Below are positions 31,907-41,500 of a stretch of 64,000 nt of DNA, in pieces. The translations under genes were made by a program, and so were the position numbers. The number at the start of each line of letters is the position of its first letter. The stretch's first letter is position 1. The stretch lies in the NCBI GenBank assembly GCA_022457155.1, contig JAJGOT010000351.1, positions 851,354-915,353 of the forward strand. The letters run 5' to 3'. The notes under the pieces are model-generated. The model saw only the letters and a program-made list of their open reading frames with translations. It was not told the DNA's origin and made no database searches. The DNA is from Cladopsammia gracilis (taxonomy: Eukaryota; Cnidaria; Anthozoa; Scleractinia; Dendrophylliidae).

Positions 31907-33366
31907 TCAAGACTTCGAACGCTTGGTGACCCTTTCAACAAGGAAGGCCACCATGGCAAGGATGAGCAGCCAGGTGTGTTCACCCAGAAAGGAGATGACT
32001 GACCCAGCAGCTTTGAAGATAAAACTCACAATTGAGCCAATCAAGCCAGGCAGGGCGTTGGCTGCCTTTTTGCCAAGCTCTTTAAGCCCATTGCCAATAG
32101 CCTTGGTGGCCTTTGCCAGGCCATTCAAGGTGGCGAGTACCACAGCGCTGATGGTGATGCCAGCTGCCAGAACAATCGCTTGCAGGGTCCATCCGTATTT
32201 CTTGAAGATTTCTCTAACCCGGGCTCTCAAAGACATGCCCCTTTCACGCACCTCAATTTCTGTGTTGACCCTTGCTAGCTCTTCTTCACGTTCAGCAACC
32301 CGGGCTTCCGCGGCTTCTCTTTCAGAGGGAGAAGTGTTCTCATCCTCTATGACGCGCTTGTCTTCAACGTTCTGCCGTTCAAGCTCTTCTTTGTTCTGTT
32401 TCAGTTCGTCCAGGGTTTCACAGCGTCCTGTTTTCCTCTAAGCTCCTCTCGGCGTCTTTCAAAGCCCCTACTGTCAAGTTTGAGTTTGTCGATTTCTTTT
32501 CGTAGTTTGTCTGCTTGTTGAGCGGCTTTTTGCGCATTGTCCAGTTGTATTCGTTTAGCTTGATGCTCAGCTTCAACAGCTCTCTTTTCATTTTTTAGTC
32601 TTTGTATTTCCTCCGTATTCAGCGGTCCATGTGCATCTTCCTTCTCTTGAATCTGGTCATCAATCTCTTTGATTCTATTTCTGAGGGCATCAGTGTCACG
32701 GCAAAGTTTTTGTGCATCTGCATCCCTTTGTTCCATTTGTTGTAGTTCATTTTGTTTTGCTTCCAGTCCTTTTTGAGTTGCTTCAAATGCAGCATTTGTC
32801 TCATTGAACTCTTCAGTCAAAGACTTTCCGAGAGCAGCTTTGATCTCTTTGGGAAGAGAAGCGTTGAGAGTCTTTTCGGAAGCCCCACGACTTTTTGTGT
32901 AAAGAGGATACCATTTGTCTCTAGTATGATATTTCACCTCGATGATGGCCCCACCTGATTTTGGTTTCGGCTCGTACCGAAAATTAAGTTGATTTCTGTC
33001 TGCGTTGGTAAACTACTCCTTAACCTCGTCAAAGGCCATATCATCCATTGTTAACAATCGCCGGCCTTGAGTAGCCCCTGTAATGAAAGAGGTTTCTTCA
33101 GTGTGGGAGCCTTGTTGTTCTGGGGGCAACCTTGTTCTTGGGATCATAGGCACTTGTTCACCAGATGGTGTGGAAGCCGCCCCTGGTTCAAAAGGTTGCG
33201 TGGTGTCTTGGTCAAGGGTCCCTCGAAGGAATTCTTCTGCTTCTTCTTCTGTAATATGATATTTATCCCATGGGTTGTCACCGGCATCCTCGTTATCCCC
33301 TGTGTCTGGGATGAGAGGGTCTGTGTCAGTTGCCTCGTTAGGTATATCATATCCGCCTTCTGCCAT
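31907..33366 (-). pseudogene. Polinton coiled-coil membrane protein
   Basis: ATG at 33366. The N-terminal 115 residues are acidic and Pro-rich. An in-frame TAG at 33013-33015 is followed in the same phase by a basic segment (VKYHTRDKWYPLYTKSRG) and a long coiled coil rich in Glu, Lys, Gln and Arg (about 32850-32420). A frame change at about 32420-32450 leads to more coiled coil, then to a C-terminal region with a hydrophobic helix (WTLQAIVLAAGITISAVVLA near 32165-32225) and a final WLLILAMVAFLVERVTKR (31915-31970). Together about 480 residues. Tail-anchored coiled-coil proteins of this kind suit a virion scaffold or membrane role; this is inference. It shares a 43-bp divergent promoter with the capsid gene. 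Confidence 0.55.
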
Positions 33367-33409
33367 GATGATATATAAATATAAGTTTAAAAAAACATAA
33401 ATATATACC
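33367..33409. promoter_or_regulatory. divergent promoter with two TATATA motifs
   Basis: 43 bp separate the ATGs at 33366 (minus) and 33410 (plus). ATATATACC (33401-33409) abuts the plus-strand ATG; on the minus strand TATTTATATATC stands four bases before its ATG. Two genes with start-contact motifs face away from each other. Confidence 0.6.
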
Positions 33410-34663
33410 ATGGCTGTGCAACCGAATCTACTTCCATCTCACAGTGAAAAGACAGTGGGCGCCATGAAGGCAGAGCGAACCGTTAAGCGCATCACATTCA
33501 ACCCTTCCAACCCTTCTGAGGCCAATCCCAGCGAGACACTGTACGTCTCGGTGCCCAAGCTGGGCGAGCATGATGTCCTTGTGTCCGGCTCGCTTGCACT
33601 TGTGTTCAACATTAACCTAGCCGGGGGCCACGCTAACAACTTTCGCGTGCAAAATGTTTCTAGAGCCCTGGTGGACAGGCTCGTTGTAAAGTTTGGCGCC
33701 ACCACCATCGAGGACACAGTTGGGTACGACATCTAGAAGATATTCGAAGACCTTTTCAAATCAACCGATGAGCGGGACAACACGCTTATGGAGGGCATCC
33801 AGAGTGTTGATTTATGCAAGATTCGATCTGCTGCTGGCGACAAGAAGACTTCCGGCGTGGATGCAGAAAACAAGCTGGAGACAATATACAAGAATAAGTA
33901 CCGCATCAAACTGGATCACCAAATCTTAACTGATCACGGAATCATGTACCCTCAGGCCTTATACAGTGATCTGGTCTTCGAACTAACCCTAGCCCCCGCA
34001 AGCCAAGTTGTCCGAGGCTCAGACACAAGCAAGCTCGTGTACAAGTTGGAAAACATCCAGCTGGAGTACGAGATGATCAGAAGTAAGGAGCTGGCCGACG
34101 AGGCAACAAGCACTTATACTAGCGGCAAGGGGTTCGCCTATGACTTCGTAATGCGAGATCGGGTGCATCCCTTCTCAAAAAGCGGGGACACTCGGATGAA
34201 TCTTCGAGTTAACCCACAGCGCCGGTCTCTCAAGGGTATCCTCTTGCTGTTCATCAACCCCTATGCTGCGGGTGCAAGGGACTCTGAGAACTATTTCAAT
34301 CCCGACATCACCAAAGTGAAGGTCACCGTAAATGGGGTTCCAAACAGGGTCTACAATGAGGGTATCGCCGGCACTGACATGTGGAATGAAATAAACCGAC
34401 ACTTCCACACGCGTGGCAGGCCCAACATGAACCTGACCAAATATCTAACAGGCAACAAGTTTGGTCTCTGGATTGACCTGCGGTCCATGGCTGACCCAGC
34501 TCTGCACGGCAACGGCCAATGGCTCGTCAACACACAGGATGGCGTGCAACTCGAGATTGAAAGAAACGGCACAGGCTCGGGAAATGCAAACTGTCACATC
34601 TTCACCATCTCAGACTCACAGTTGAACATCATTAGCAGGCAGCTGGAATCTGTACAGTACTAA
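33410..34663 (+). pseudogene. major capsid protein candidate
   Basis: ATG at 33410, 417 codons, broken only by TAG at 33734-33736; the phase is unchanged on the far side. Blocks: LYVSVPKLGEHDVLVSGSLA near 33540-33600, MEGIQSVDLCKIRS near 33788-33830, DHGIMYPQAL near 33940, KGILLLFINPYAAGARDSEN near 34228-34290, DLRSMADPALHGNGQWLVN near 34475-34530. Beta-rich sequence, central position, and a packaging ATPase 18 bases downstream are the pattern for Polinton/adintovirus capsid genes (double jelly-roll fold). The fold is inferred from family resemblance. At 417 residues it is short for a double jelly-roll protein, so a penton is an alternative. Confidence 0.6.
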
Positions 34664-34670
34664 GACACGC

Positions 34671-34681
34671 ATATATATACC
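34671..34681 (+). promoter_or_regulatory. ATATATATACC motif before the ATPase ATG
   Basis: The motif is directly adjacent to ATG at 34682, with no base between them. It is seven bases after the capsid stop. Confidence 0.65.
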
Positions 34682-35438
34682 ATGGCAACAAGCAAGATCA
34701 ACTTCTATGATAAGCCGGCTCCCCTGCCATCTACCAGACCCTTATCATACAATGAAATACAAAGACTTCTGGCATAGGCGCCCTCCCCACCAACACATGA
34801 ACCAATTGTTTGCAAACCAACTAATATAGGCGTTGGCTAAGGACCCAAGAAAGCTGCCATTCAATGCACTAATCGTGGGCCCCACTAACTCTGGCAAGAC
34901 ACAGTATCTTCTAAACCAACTGCGAGGTCCCTTTAGGGGTTGTTTTGATTACATTGTTTTATTCTGCCCCACATTTGTAAAGAACAAGACTTACGATGGC
35001 TTCGTGGACCGCGATCCGCACATCTTTGTGATTATCTGCCAACAGCATGAGATCGAAGACTGGTTGAAGCTGGCGAGCTTCTTTTTCACAGGCACTAACA
35101 CTTTATTCATTCTCGATGACTGCGCCGCCTCAAAAGATGTCAAAGGCCGCACGAGCCAGCTGGTCAATCTGGGGTTCAGCGCAAGGCATGACGGCATATC
35201 CGTGTGGGTCTTGACTCAGCAGATCACCAGCATAGCTAAGCCATATCGTGATAACATTGCAGCGATCGTGCTCTTTTACACACCTTCCAGCAAGACAACT
35301 AAGGCCATCTTCGAAGACTATGCCGGCAAGCTCTCCAATGAGGAGTACAAAGAGCTTATCGCAAGGCTCAAATCCCGCAAGTTCTCCCACCTGGTTTTCT
35401 CTTTGAGGCACCCGTATGGAATTGAGTATAAGGTTTAA
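34682..35438 (+). pseudogene. genome-packaging ATPase (A32/FtsK-HerA type)
   Basis: ATG at 34682; an in-frame TAG at 34778-34780 and a frame change at about 34830 break the N-terminal 50 residues. From 34833 the frame is open for 201 codons. Walker A is GPTNSGKT (34878-34901); Walker B is TLFILDD with the acid pair at 35115-35120. Motifs after it (NLGFSARHDGISVWVLTQQ) fit the sensor-type region of A32-like packaging ATPases, which pump DNA into the capsid. Family members are usually 220-260 residues, which matches the full length of about 250. It directly follows the capsid gene. Confidence 0.8.
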
Positions 35439-35442
35439 ACAC

Positions 35443-35453
35443 AAATATATACC
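35443..35453 (+). promoter_or_regulatory. AAATATATACC motif before a small gene
   Basis: Directly precedes ATG at 35454, the same arrangement as for the ATPase and capsid genes. Confidence 0.6.
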
Positions 35454-35663
35454 ATGGATGCACCAACCGCTCACGGTGCTTTCACAGCTTTTGGATGAAT
35501 TGCACAAACATACACTTGATGCGCCACTAGTGAGGAAGATATGCGCCTTATGCTTCTCAACAGATATCCCTTGCGGTTGAATTCTATGCCAGACACCATG
35601 GCGGGGCTTATACGTGAGATTGAAACTCTTTTGCCCACCATCAAGAGAATTATCGAAAATTAA
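35454..35663 (+). pseudogene. small Polinton protein, about 69 aa, frameshifted
   Basis: ATG at 35454, with a second at 35458 in another frame. Coding character lies first in the 35458 frame (VLSQLLDELHKHTLDAPLVR), then, after a frame change at about 35530-35545, in a second frame to TAA at 35661-35663 (MAGLIREIETLLPTIKRIIE). Leu-rich amphipathic helices throughout. No named family known to me. Confidence 0.4.
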
Positions 35664-35668
35664 AAAAC

Positions 35669-35680
35669 ACATATATACCC
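35669..35680 (+). promoter_or_regulatory. ACATATATACCC motif
   Basis: Three bases before the ATG at 35684. Confidence 0.55.
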
Positions 35681-35683
35681 CTG

Positions 35684-36339
35684 ATGATGGCACAAGCAGC
35701 TGAAGACCAGGTCGACTTGAGCGAAGTAATGCAGATGCTGGAGGCCACCCCTGATACCGCACCTCCCGCAGCGCTCGTGTGTGACGATGGCATTCCTGCC
35801 AAACGTGAGAAGCTGGCAATCCTTGTTTCAACTGGCAAGGCCAAAGAAGCTATCGGAGTGCAGCTCACACATGATCATGTCAAGCGCCTGTCAGACAAGG
35901 ACGTTGACAAGTACTTCAAAAGGTACAAGGCCTATGTCGGCAACAAGACAACAGAATCCCTAGTGATTCAGCCATAATGCTCGTGTCCAAAGGAGTTGGC
36001 ATGGTGGTCGACCTTGATGATGTCACGGAATTACAGAAAGAACTCAAAAATGATTACATCATCTACCAGGAGCTGTCAAATCTTGCTGGAGGTCTTGCCC
36101 TGCGATGCGGACGATGGCTGGTGCTTGCCAATGCTGCTCTCATCACAACAAAACACGTCAAGTTTGAACGAGAGCCTGATAACAAGCCTGACTTAATAGA
36201 ATTGGAACCACAACCCACACATCCAAGCAGAGACAGTGAAGGCTATCCACTTGAGGGCTTTGATGAAGTTGGGCTGGGACCTGGGGCAACCTCACAGCAA
36301 CCTTTGAAGGAACCTGGCTGGAACCTGGCTGGAACCTAG
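35684..36339 (+). pseudogene. Polinton protein of unknown function, two overlapping frames
   Basis: 35684-35977 (97 aa, helical, acidic N-terminus, LTHDHVKRLSDKDVDKYFKR) ends in TAATG, whose last three bases start 35977-36339 (120 aa; VDLDDVTELQKELKNDYIIY and GGLALRCGRWLVLANAALI). The two pieces read like consecutive parts of one protein, so a one-base frameshift is the simpler explanation. Stop-start coupling is the alternative. Pro/Gly-rich C-terminus after 36200. No named family. Confidence 0.45.
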
Positions 36340-36376
36340 GTGGAACCTGTCAGCACACTTGTCAAATTTTCAAAAT

Positions 36377-36390
36377 CATATATATATATC
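36377..36390 (+). promoter_or_regulatory. CATATATATATATC motif
   Basis: Four bases before the ATG at 36395. A frame opening at 36359 runs through the motif; the ATG after the motif is preferred. Confidence 0.55.
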
Positions 36391-36394
36391 CACT

Positions 36395-36832
36395 ATGGCC
36401 ACACCACTCGAGGCGATCCCTGAAGAAACTCAAACTCCAACGCCAACTCCAACACCTGCACGTGTTACCTCTGAGGCCCCGAAAACAAAGCCGGCAACAG
36501 AAAAGAACCCCGGCTGCGTTGCTTCTGGCAAAAGGCTAGCAGAACGCAACCGCCTGGCCCGTGAAGCAAAGAAAAAGGCCAAAGCACAAAAGCCCGCACC
36601 CTCAACAAGTGACACCAGTGCTGCAAACCAACCCTCAACAAGTGACACAACAAGTGACACCAACAGCAACTCAATCTTTTATATTCTGGGGGTTGGAGGG
36701 TTGATTGTCTCTGTTATGGGTGTGTATTACCAACGCGAAGCCATAATGCAAAAGCTTGACCGCAAACCACCAGCAAACACACCGACCCCACCTCGAATTT
36801 TGGTAAGACAAGGCATCAAAAAAATGGAATAA
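36395..36832 (+). CDS. single-pass membrane protein of the Polinton (145 aa)
   Basis: Intact frame. Residues 1-35 are Pro/Thr-rich; about 50-75 form a strongly basic stretch (GKRLAERNRLAREAKKKAKA); after a Ser/Thr/Asp linker there is one hydrophobic segment (SIFYILGVGGLIVSVMGVYY, about residues 90-110), then a basic tail. The start is set by the TATATA motif. It could be a DNA- or capsid-binding membrane protein; this is inferred from layout only. Confidence 0.6.
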   Translation: MATPLEAIPEETQTPTPTPTPARVTSEAPKTKPATEKNPGCVASGKRLAERNRLAREAKKKAKAQKPAPSTSDTSAANQPSTSDTTSDTNSNSIFYILGVGGLIVSVMGVYYQREAIMQKLDRKPPANTPTPPRILVRQGIKKME

Positions 36833-36841
36833 AAAAACAAA

Positions 36842-36852
36842 CATATGTATAC
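36842..36852 (+). promoter_or_regulatory. CATATGTATAC motif
   Basis: Twelve bases before the ATG at 36865. This spelling, with TATG, recurs before the next gene. Confidence 0.45.
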
Positions 36853-36864
36853 TGGACACAAACC

Positions 36865-37085
36865 ATGGCTGACAATAAGCTTGTAAAGTCTATCCTTGAC
36901 GCCGCAATAATCACTGGCCTTGTCGCTGGTATTGGTTGGATTGGGAAAAAGACCATCAAAGAAAACTTCACTGCCGACCCCAGTGCAAGCTTGATTAACT
37001 ACGTCAAGTTCACAGCCATCATGGCTGGCAGCATCGCGCTGAAGAATATCTCGAGGACCAGAAAATCCTCCCAGACAACATGTAA
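36865..37085 (+). pseudogene. small Polinton membrane protein, about 73 aa
   Basis: ATG at 36865; two hydrophobic stretches (AAIITGLVAGIGWIG and FTAIMAGSIALKN). A probable one-base loss at about 37050 shifts the frame and fuses it to the next gene; in the other frame the coding-like tail ends with TAA at 37083-37085, eight bases before a promoter motif. No named family. Confidence 0.45.
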
Positions 37086-37088
37086 AAC

Positions 37089-37101
37089 CATATGTATATA
37101 C
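37089..37101 (+). promoter_or_regulatory. CATATGTATATAC motif
   Basis: Nine bases before the ATG at 37111. Its presence inside the fused frame supports treating 37111 as a separate gene start. Confidence 0.5.
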
Positions 37102-37110
37102 ACCACCACA

Positions 37111-37548
37111 ATGGCCAGCATTGCAATAATGGCCCTTGGCGCTGTTTTGAATGCTGCAGCTTTCACTGGCGGCAATTATCTCGCGAAATATCTATCTGGT
37201 GATAACGGAAAGGCAGCAATGGATGAGAAAATCCGGCATGACAAAGCTCTGGAACAATACCAAGCGGCTTACGCCAAATACCAGAAGGACCACACTAAGC
37301 TCCTCGACTGGATTGCAGCCAACGATCGGATAAAACACCAAGCTAGCCAAAACTTTCAAACCACCGACCAAGCCCTGGTCTTGTATAACCAGATGCATAA
37401 ATCGCAACCAGATAAACAAATCAGAGATTATAAAGAGCCTCAATTCTCAGACTTCTATAAACCCAGCCAACAACAGCAGACTGGTGAACTTGCGTTCATT
37501 GGAGGCACCCTGCTTGCGGGTGGGTATGCGGCCTATCGCTTTTTGTAA
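37111..37548 (+). CDS. Polinton helical protein with two hydrophobic ends (145 aa)
   Basis: Open from 37111 to TAA at 37546-37548. Begins with a hydrophobic segment (MASIAIMALGAVLNAAAFTG), has a charged helical middle (EKIRHDKALEQYQAAYAKYQ, residues about 40-60) and ends in a Gly-rich hydrophobic tail (LAFIGGTLLAGGYAAYRF). Reminiscent of recurrent small cnidarian Polinton proteins; no function known to me. Integrase starts within 40 bases. Confidence 0.5.
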   Translation: MASIAIMALGAVLNAAAFTGGNYLAKYLSGDNGKAAMDEKIRHDKALEQYQAAYAKYQKDHTKLLDWIAANDRIKHQASQNFQTTDQALVLYNQMHKSQPDKQIRDYKEPQFSDFYKPSQQQQTGELAFIGGTLLAGGYAAYRFL

Positions 37549-37567
37549 ACAAACAACACAATGCATA

Positions 37568-37577
37568 AGTATATACC
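37568..37577 (+). promoter_or_regulatory. AGTATATACC motif before the integrase start
   Basis: Seven bases before the ATG at 37585. A frame opens already at 37561 but runs through the motif. Confidence 0.5.
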
Positions 37578-37584
37578 ATTCCCT

Positions 37585-38574
37585 ATGGAGGTCAAACTCT
37601 CAAAGATCTATTACAGCCCCAAAGGCTACGGGAAAGGTCTTGCCGCTGTAAAAAAACTAGCTGCAGCGGCCAAGGTCTCTGAAGATGTGGCTAAAAAGTG
37701 GCTGGTCAAACAAGCCCTTCGGCAAGTTTACCTCCCAGCGCCACGCCATATACCTCGGCCAAAGTTTGATGTCCAGACTCCTAATGCAGTGCATCAAGCG
37801 GATCTACTTTTTTTGCCCCACGACAAACTTCCACACGGTAGAAAGGTTTACAAATATGCTTTGACAGTTGTTGATGTAGCAAGCCGTTACAAAGCAGCAG
37901 AGCCCTTGACTTCGAAAGAGTCTGATGAAGTTTCGAAGGCGCTGGCCCGGGTATATAGGCGTGGGCCTTTGAAATGGCCACAACTGTTGCAAGTCGATCC
38001 GGGGACAGAGTTTATGGCAGCTGTGACTAAAGAGACTGGGGCCCATAAAACAACCATTCGCTGTGGGCCCGTTGATATCCACAGAGACCAAGGGATTGTT
38101 GAAAGATTCAACAGAACCCTAGCTGAACGATTGTTTGGTTACCAGTACGCAGTTGAAATGAATCTACCCTCTGGCCGTTCGACTGCTTGGGTTAAAAGAT
38201 TGCCTGATGTTATCTCGGCTTTGAACAATGAAGTGACTCAACTCACTGGCAAGAAGCCTGCACAAGCGATCAAAGAGAAAGCAACCTCAGCTAAGCCCAC
38301 AACCCCATATTTGAGACCAGTTGGGGTGAATGAAAACAAGCTCCCTCCTCGGGTTAATTTGCGATATCTGTATTACCCCGGTGAGCTTGAGGGAGGTAGT
38401 CGACGAGCGACGGATCCGATCTGGTCTTTGAAAGTGTACCAAATACAAAGGATTGTCACCAAGCCAGATGCACCGGTCGTGTATTATCTCTTCGATGGAC
38501 CCAAGCGTCGGTTTGTCTGTGAAGAATTGATGGTTGTGCCGCCCGGCACTCAGTTACCACCGATATCTTTGTGA
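37585..38574 (+). CDS. Polinton integrase (retroviral-type rve)
   Basis: Intact, 329 residues from ATG 37585 (24 bases later than the first possible ATG, chosen because of the promoter motif). An N-terminal helical region (residues 1-60) is followed by the rve core with D73 (HQADLLFLP), D138 (LQVDPGTEF) and E173 (GIVERFNRTLAE), a D,D(35)E arrangement. A C-terminal beta region follows (YYPGELEGGSRRATDPIWS, a chromo/SH3-like position). It would insert the linear element into chromosomes. The 3' end overlaps the polymerase gene by 25 bases on the other strand. It is the only large gene of the element without a break. Confidence 0.88.
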   Translation: MEVKLSKIYYSPKGYGKGLAAVKKLAAAAKVSEDVAKKWLVKQALRQVYLPAPRHIPRPKFDVQTPNAVHQADLLFLPHDKLPHGRKVYKYALTVVDVASRYKAAEPLTSKESDEVSKALARVYRRGPLKWPQLLQVDPGTEFMAAVTKETGAHKTTIRCGPVDIHRDQGIVERFNRTLAERLFGYQYAVEMNLPSGRSTAWVKRLPDVISALNNEVTQLTGKKPAQAIKEKATSAKPTTPYLRPVGVNENKLPPRVNLRYLYYPGELEGGSRRATDPIWSLKVYQIQRIVTKPDAPVVYYLFDGPKRRFVCEELMVVPPGTQLPPISL

Positions 38575-41500
38575 CCATAGGCCAGAGTATGAATGCCATC
38601 GTCTTTGATCCAGCACTTTGAATCAAATGGAGAGGGAGTTGTCTTGGTGATGTGTTCGCAGAAGATTTGGTGGCCTTTGCTTCGGAGCCTGTCCATCCCA
38701 TGCTTGAAGGTTCGCCGGTCGAAAAGAGCTTCCTTGTAATTCTCGTGGATGATCTCTTTCTTTGTGACAACCTTTGTGGTGCCCTTTGCTTTCTTGATGT
38801 CCAGCTTAGCTTTGATTTCTTTACCGTCCTTGTCCTTCTTCTTCATGCACCTACTGTCATCTTTCAAGATGCTGTACATCTTCGAGCGAAGACACACAAC
38901 CTCTGAGATGGGCACACCCTCGCACTCGTCCTTCATCTTCCCAATGACCTTCTTGTTAAGCTGGCTGTGGAGTGAATGATCCTTGGGATAGTCACTTGTG
39001 TCGTAGAGTTCATCCCGAAGGTTCTCCATGTCTTTGTAAACATCATCCGTCTTGATCTCAAGGAGCAGAGAGTCTGTGTCTGTGTAAAGTAGGTCTACGC
39101 GTGGACCATATTTCAGCTTGAGATGTTTGTAATAGAAGTCATACATCAGTGTTTTGGAAAGATCAAGGATGCACATGCCTGTGTAGACTGGGCGGTTGAA
39201 GAGGATTTTCTCCCTGTGCATCTGGATCCCCGCCATGTTAGCTCCAAAGACTGTTGCTCTGGAAAACAGCGGGCTTGCGATAAGCTTTCTAATCTTGTCT
39301 TGCTCGTGTGATCGGACAAGCTTCATGTCGATTCGATTTCGGAGGTTCTCCATTGTCTTACCGAAGACTGAGTTGTTCATGAGCTTAAAGAAGTTCTTCT
39401 CAAAATCGGAAGTGGCCTTCTTTCTGAGCTCGGTGTTCAGGGAGATGTATGGCTCCATTCAAGCCCTCTGCTCGAACTTGAGCATTTTGTGGATTTTCGT
39501 CAACTTCATTCCCAGATCCAGGTACTGCTGGAGATTTCTGTAATGCAACACGTACCGAGATTTCTTGTTTAGAGTAAGGAGCAGCTTCTGTGTCTTATCT
39601 TCTGACTGCCCCTCTGCCAAGGCCCTTTGATATGGAGACATCCATGACTTTGGGACAGCCTGACTTTCTGGGGCAAGAGGATAAGCATTGTGCTCATCGT
39701 GCAGCTCCTCGGGGTACTCAAGATCAACCTCGAGGATGTAACCGATCTTTCTGTTTGACCTCCACTTCCTGATCTGGTGTTGTGTTGGAAAGACAGGGCA
39801 CCATGCGAAGTTGCCAACTGGGAGAGGCTGACTCATGGCCCATCCATAGAGATTGTTCGCGTCTAGATACACGATGTAACTTGACTCTTCGTTGGGGTTG
39901 TGATCGCGAAGATAGGGGTTGTTAGCCTTACAGTACCGCTTGCTCTCCATGGATATGCCACCTCGCAAGCCTCTTTCAACAAAGAGATGCATGTCAACAT
40001 CTGTGAGCAGCTCCAGGTTGATGCCTGTATACCTGAGAAGGGCGTCCCATGAGAGGCCAGGGCTTGTGTAATAATGTGCCGGGTCAAGCTTGTAATGTTG
40101 CAGACATGTTTTTCTGAAGTTCTCGAAAACATCGGCCAGGAGAAGCACATCTGTCATGAGGTAGAGATCGTGGTAATCTCCAAGCGTCTTGCATCCAAAT
40201 ACCTCCCACACTTTTTACGCGTGGGCATATTCCTTATCTGAGATGCCTTCCTTCTTGAGCTCGCTGTAGAAGGCATCCTTCGGCGGGAGAGAGATCTCCT
40301 CGAATCGAGCCCATGAGTCCATGTATTCGTATGGGTAAATCCCTTTTTGCAGGAGAAGGTTGCGTTTGGCTTGGTTCTTCTCATAGCTTGCCGTGATTGT
40401 GAAGGAATCTGGCTTGTTTGCTTCAACAAGGGCACTGAGGCTTGACTGCATGAACTGCAAGCTGTCAATGAACCTCAGCTTGCCGAGGGAGAAAGAGATG
40501 TATTTCTCCATATTGTTGGGGATGCATTTCAAATCGGATTGAATGCCTGAAATTCCGCTCATGATATGGTGTGCATCATAACCCTTCAAGTTGTGAAAGA
40601 TTACAGGGATTATTTCCGTTTTCGGGTTGGTTCGGAAATAGTTGATGTTGCAAAAACTGTGAGCCGCACCCCAATATTTGCCTGTGATGTGGCAATGATC
40701 TTTAACTGCGTCTCGAACAGAGTCTTGGATTAGAGACTCCCTGCAGAAAAGACAGTCGACCTGCTCGAATAAATTTTCTGTGATGGGCTTCCATTTGTTT
40801 CTTGGCCCAACAAATGGGAACTCTTCTAATTCACCATCCTCGCCCTGGATGTAAGTTTTGAATGTCTTTTGGTAACATTTGTTGGTGAAACGATGAACAA
40901 AGCCCACGTATTCTCCTGTGTTTGGATCATAGACCGCAACGGCATCCCTGTGGTTCCTCTTGGTGAGAGACTTGTTACAGATGTGACAGTCAGTTGCACG
41001 GTTGAATTCAATCCATTCCTTTCTCGTCGTTGAATAAGGCTTCTTGTATTGTAGTTCGTCTCTGATCACTCCTTCCAGCTGCTGAAGGCTGTTAAGAAAG
41101 ACTGGCGCAGCGTCCTCTCCTCTGTATAGGTAAGGGCCCTTTGTCTCCCCATCAGAGCGAACAGCTAACATGCAGAACCCGCAGGGTTTATGTACGGATG
41201 CCGCAGTGGTGCTGCTCTGTTGGGGATCTGGTATGCATCCATGGCCTTTTTCGACAATGCTTTCGAAGTCAGCATAAATAACCCTAGGCTTCTTTATCTG
41301 GTTCTGAAAGTTCTCAAAGTGGAGGAAGTTTTCACCTTCTTTGGGCATTTCAACTCGTGCTGGCCTGCCTTTGACTCCCCTGCAATAGAAGAGATGGTCG
41401 GTGAGAACCCTTTCTGAAGAGAAGGGTTGGAGACACCTGTCACAGTGATGCATGCGGCGTCCAACGTTGAACTCACTGTGTAGAAGTCTGCTGATGCTCT

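Noticed and set aside
36865..37548. One 227-codon Polinton gene
   Set aside because: A promoter motif and ATG lie inside the frame at 37089-37113 and the first part has a better-fitting tail in another frame, so this looks like two genes fused by a one-base loss.
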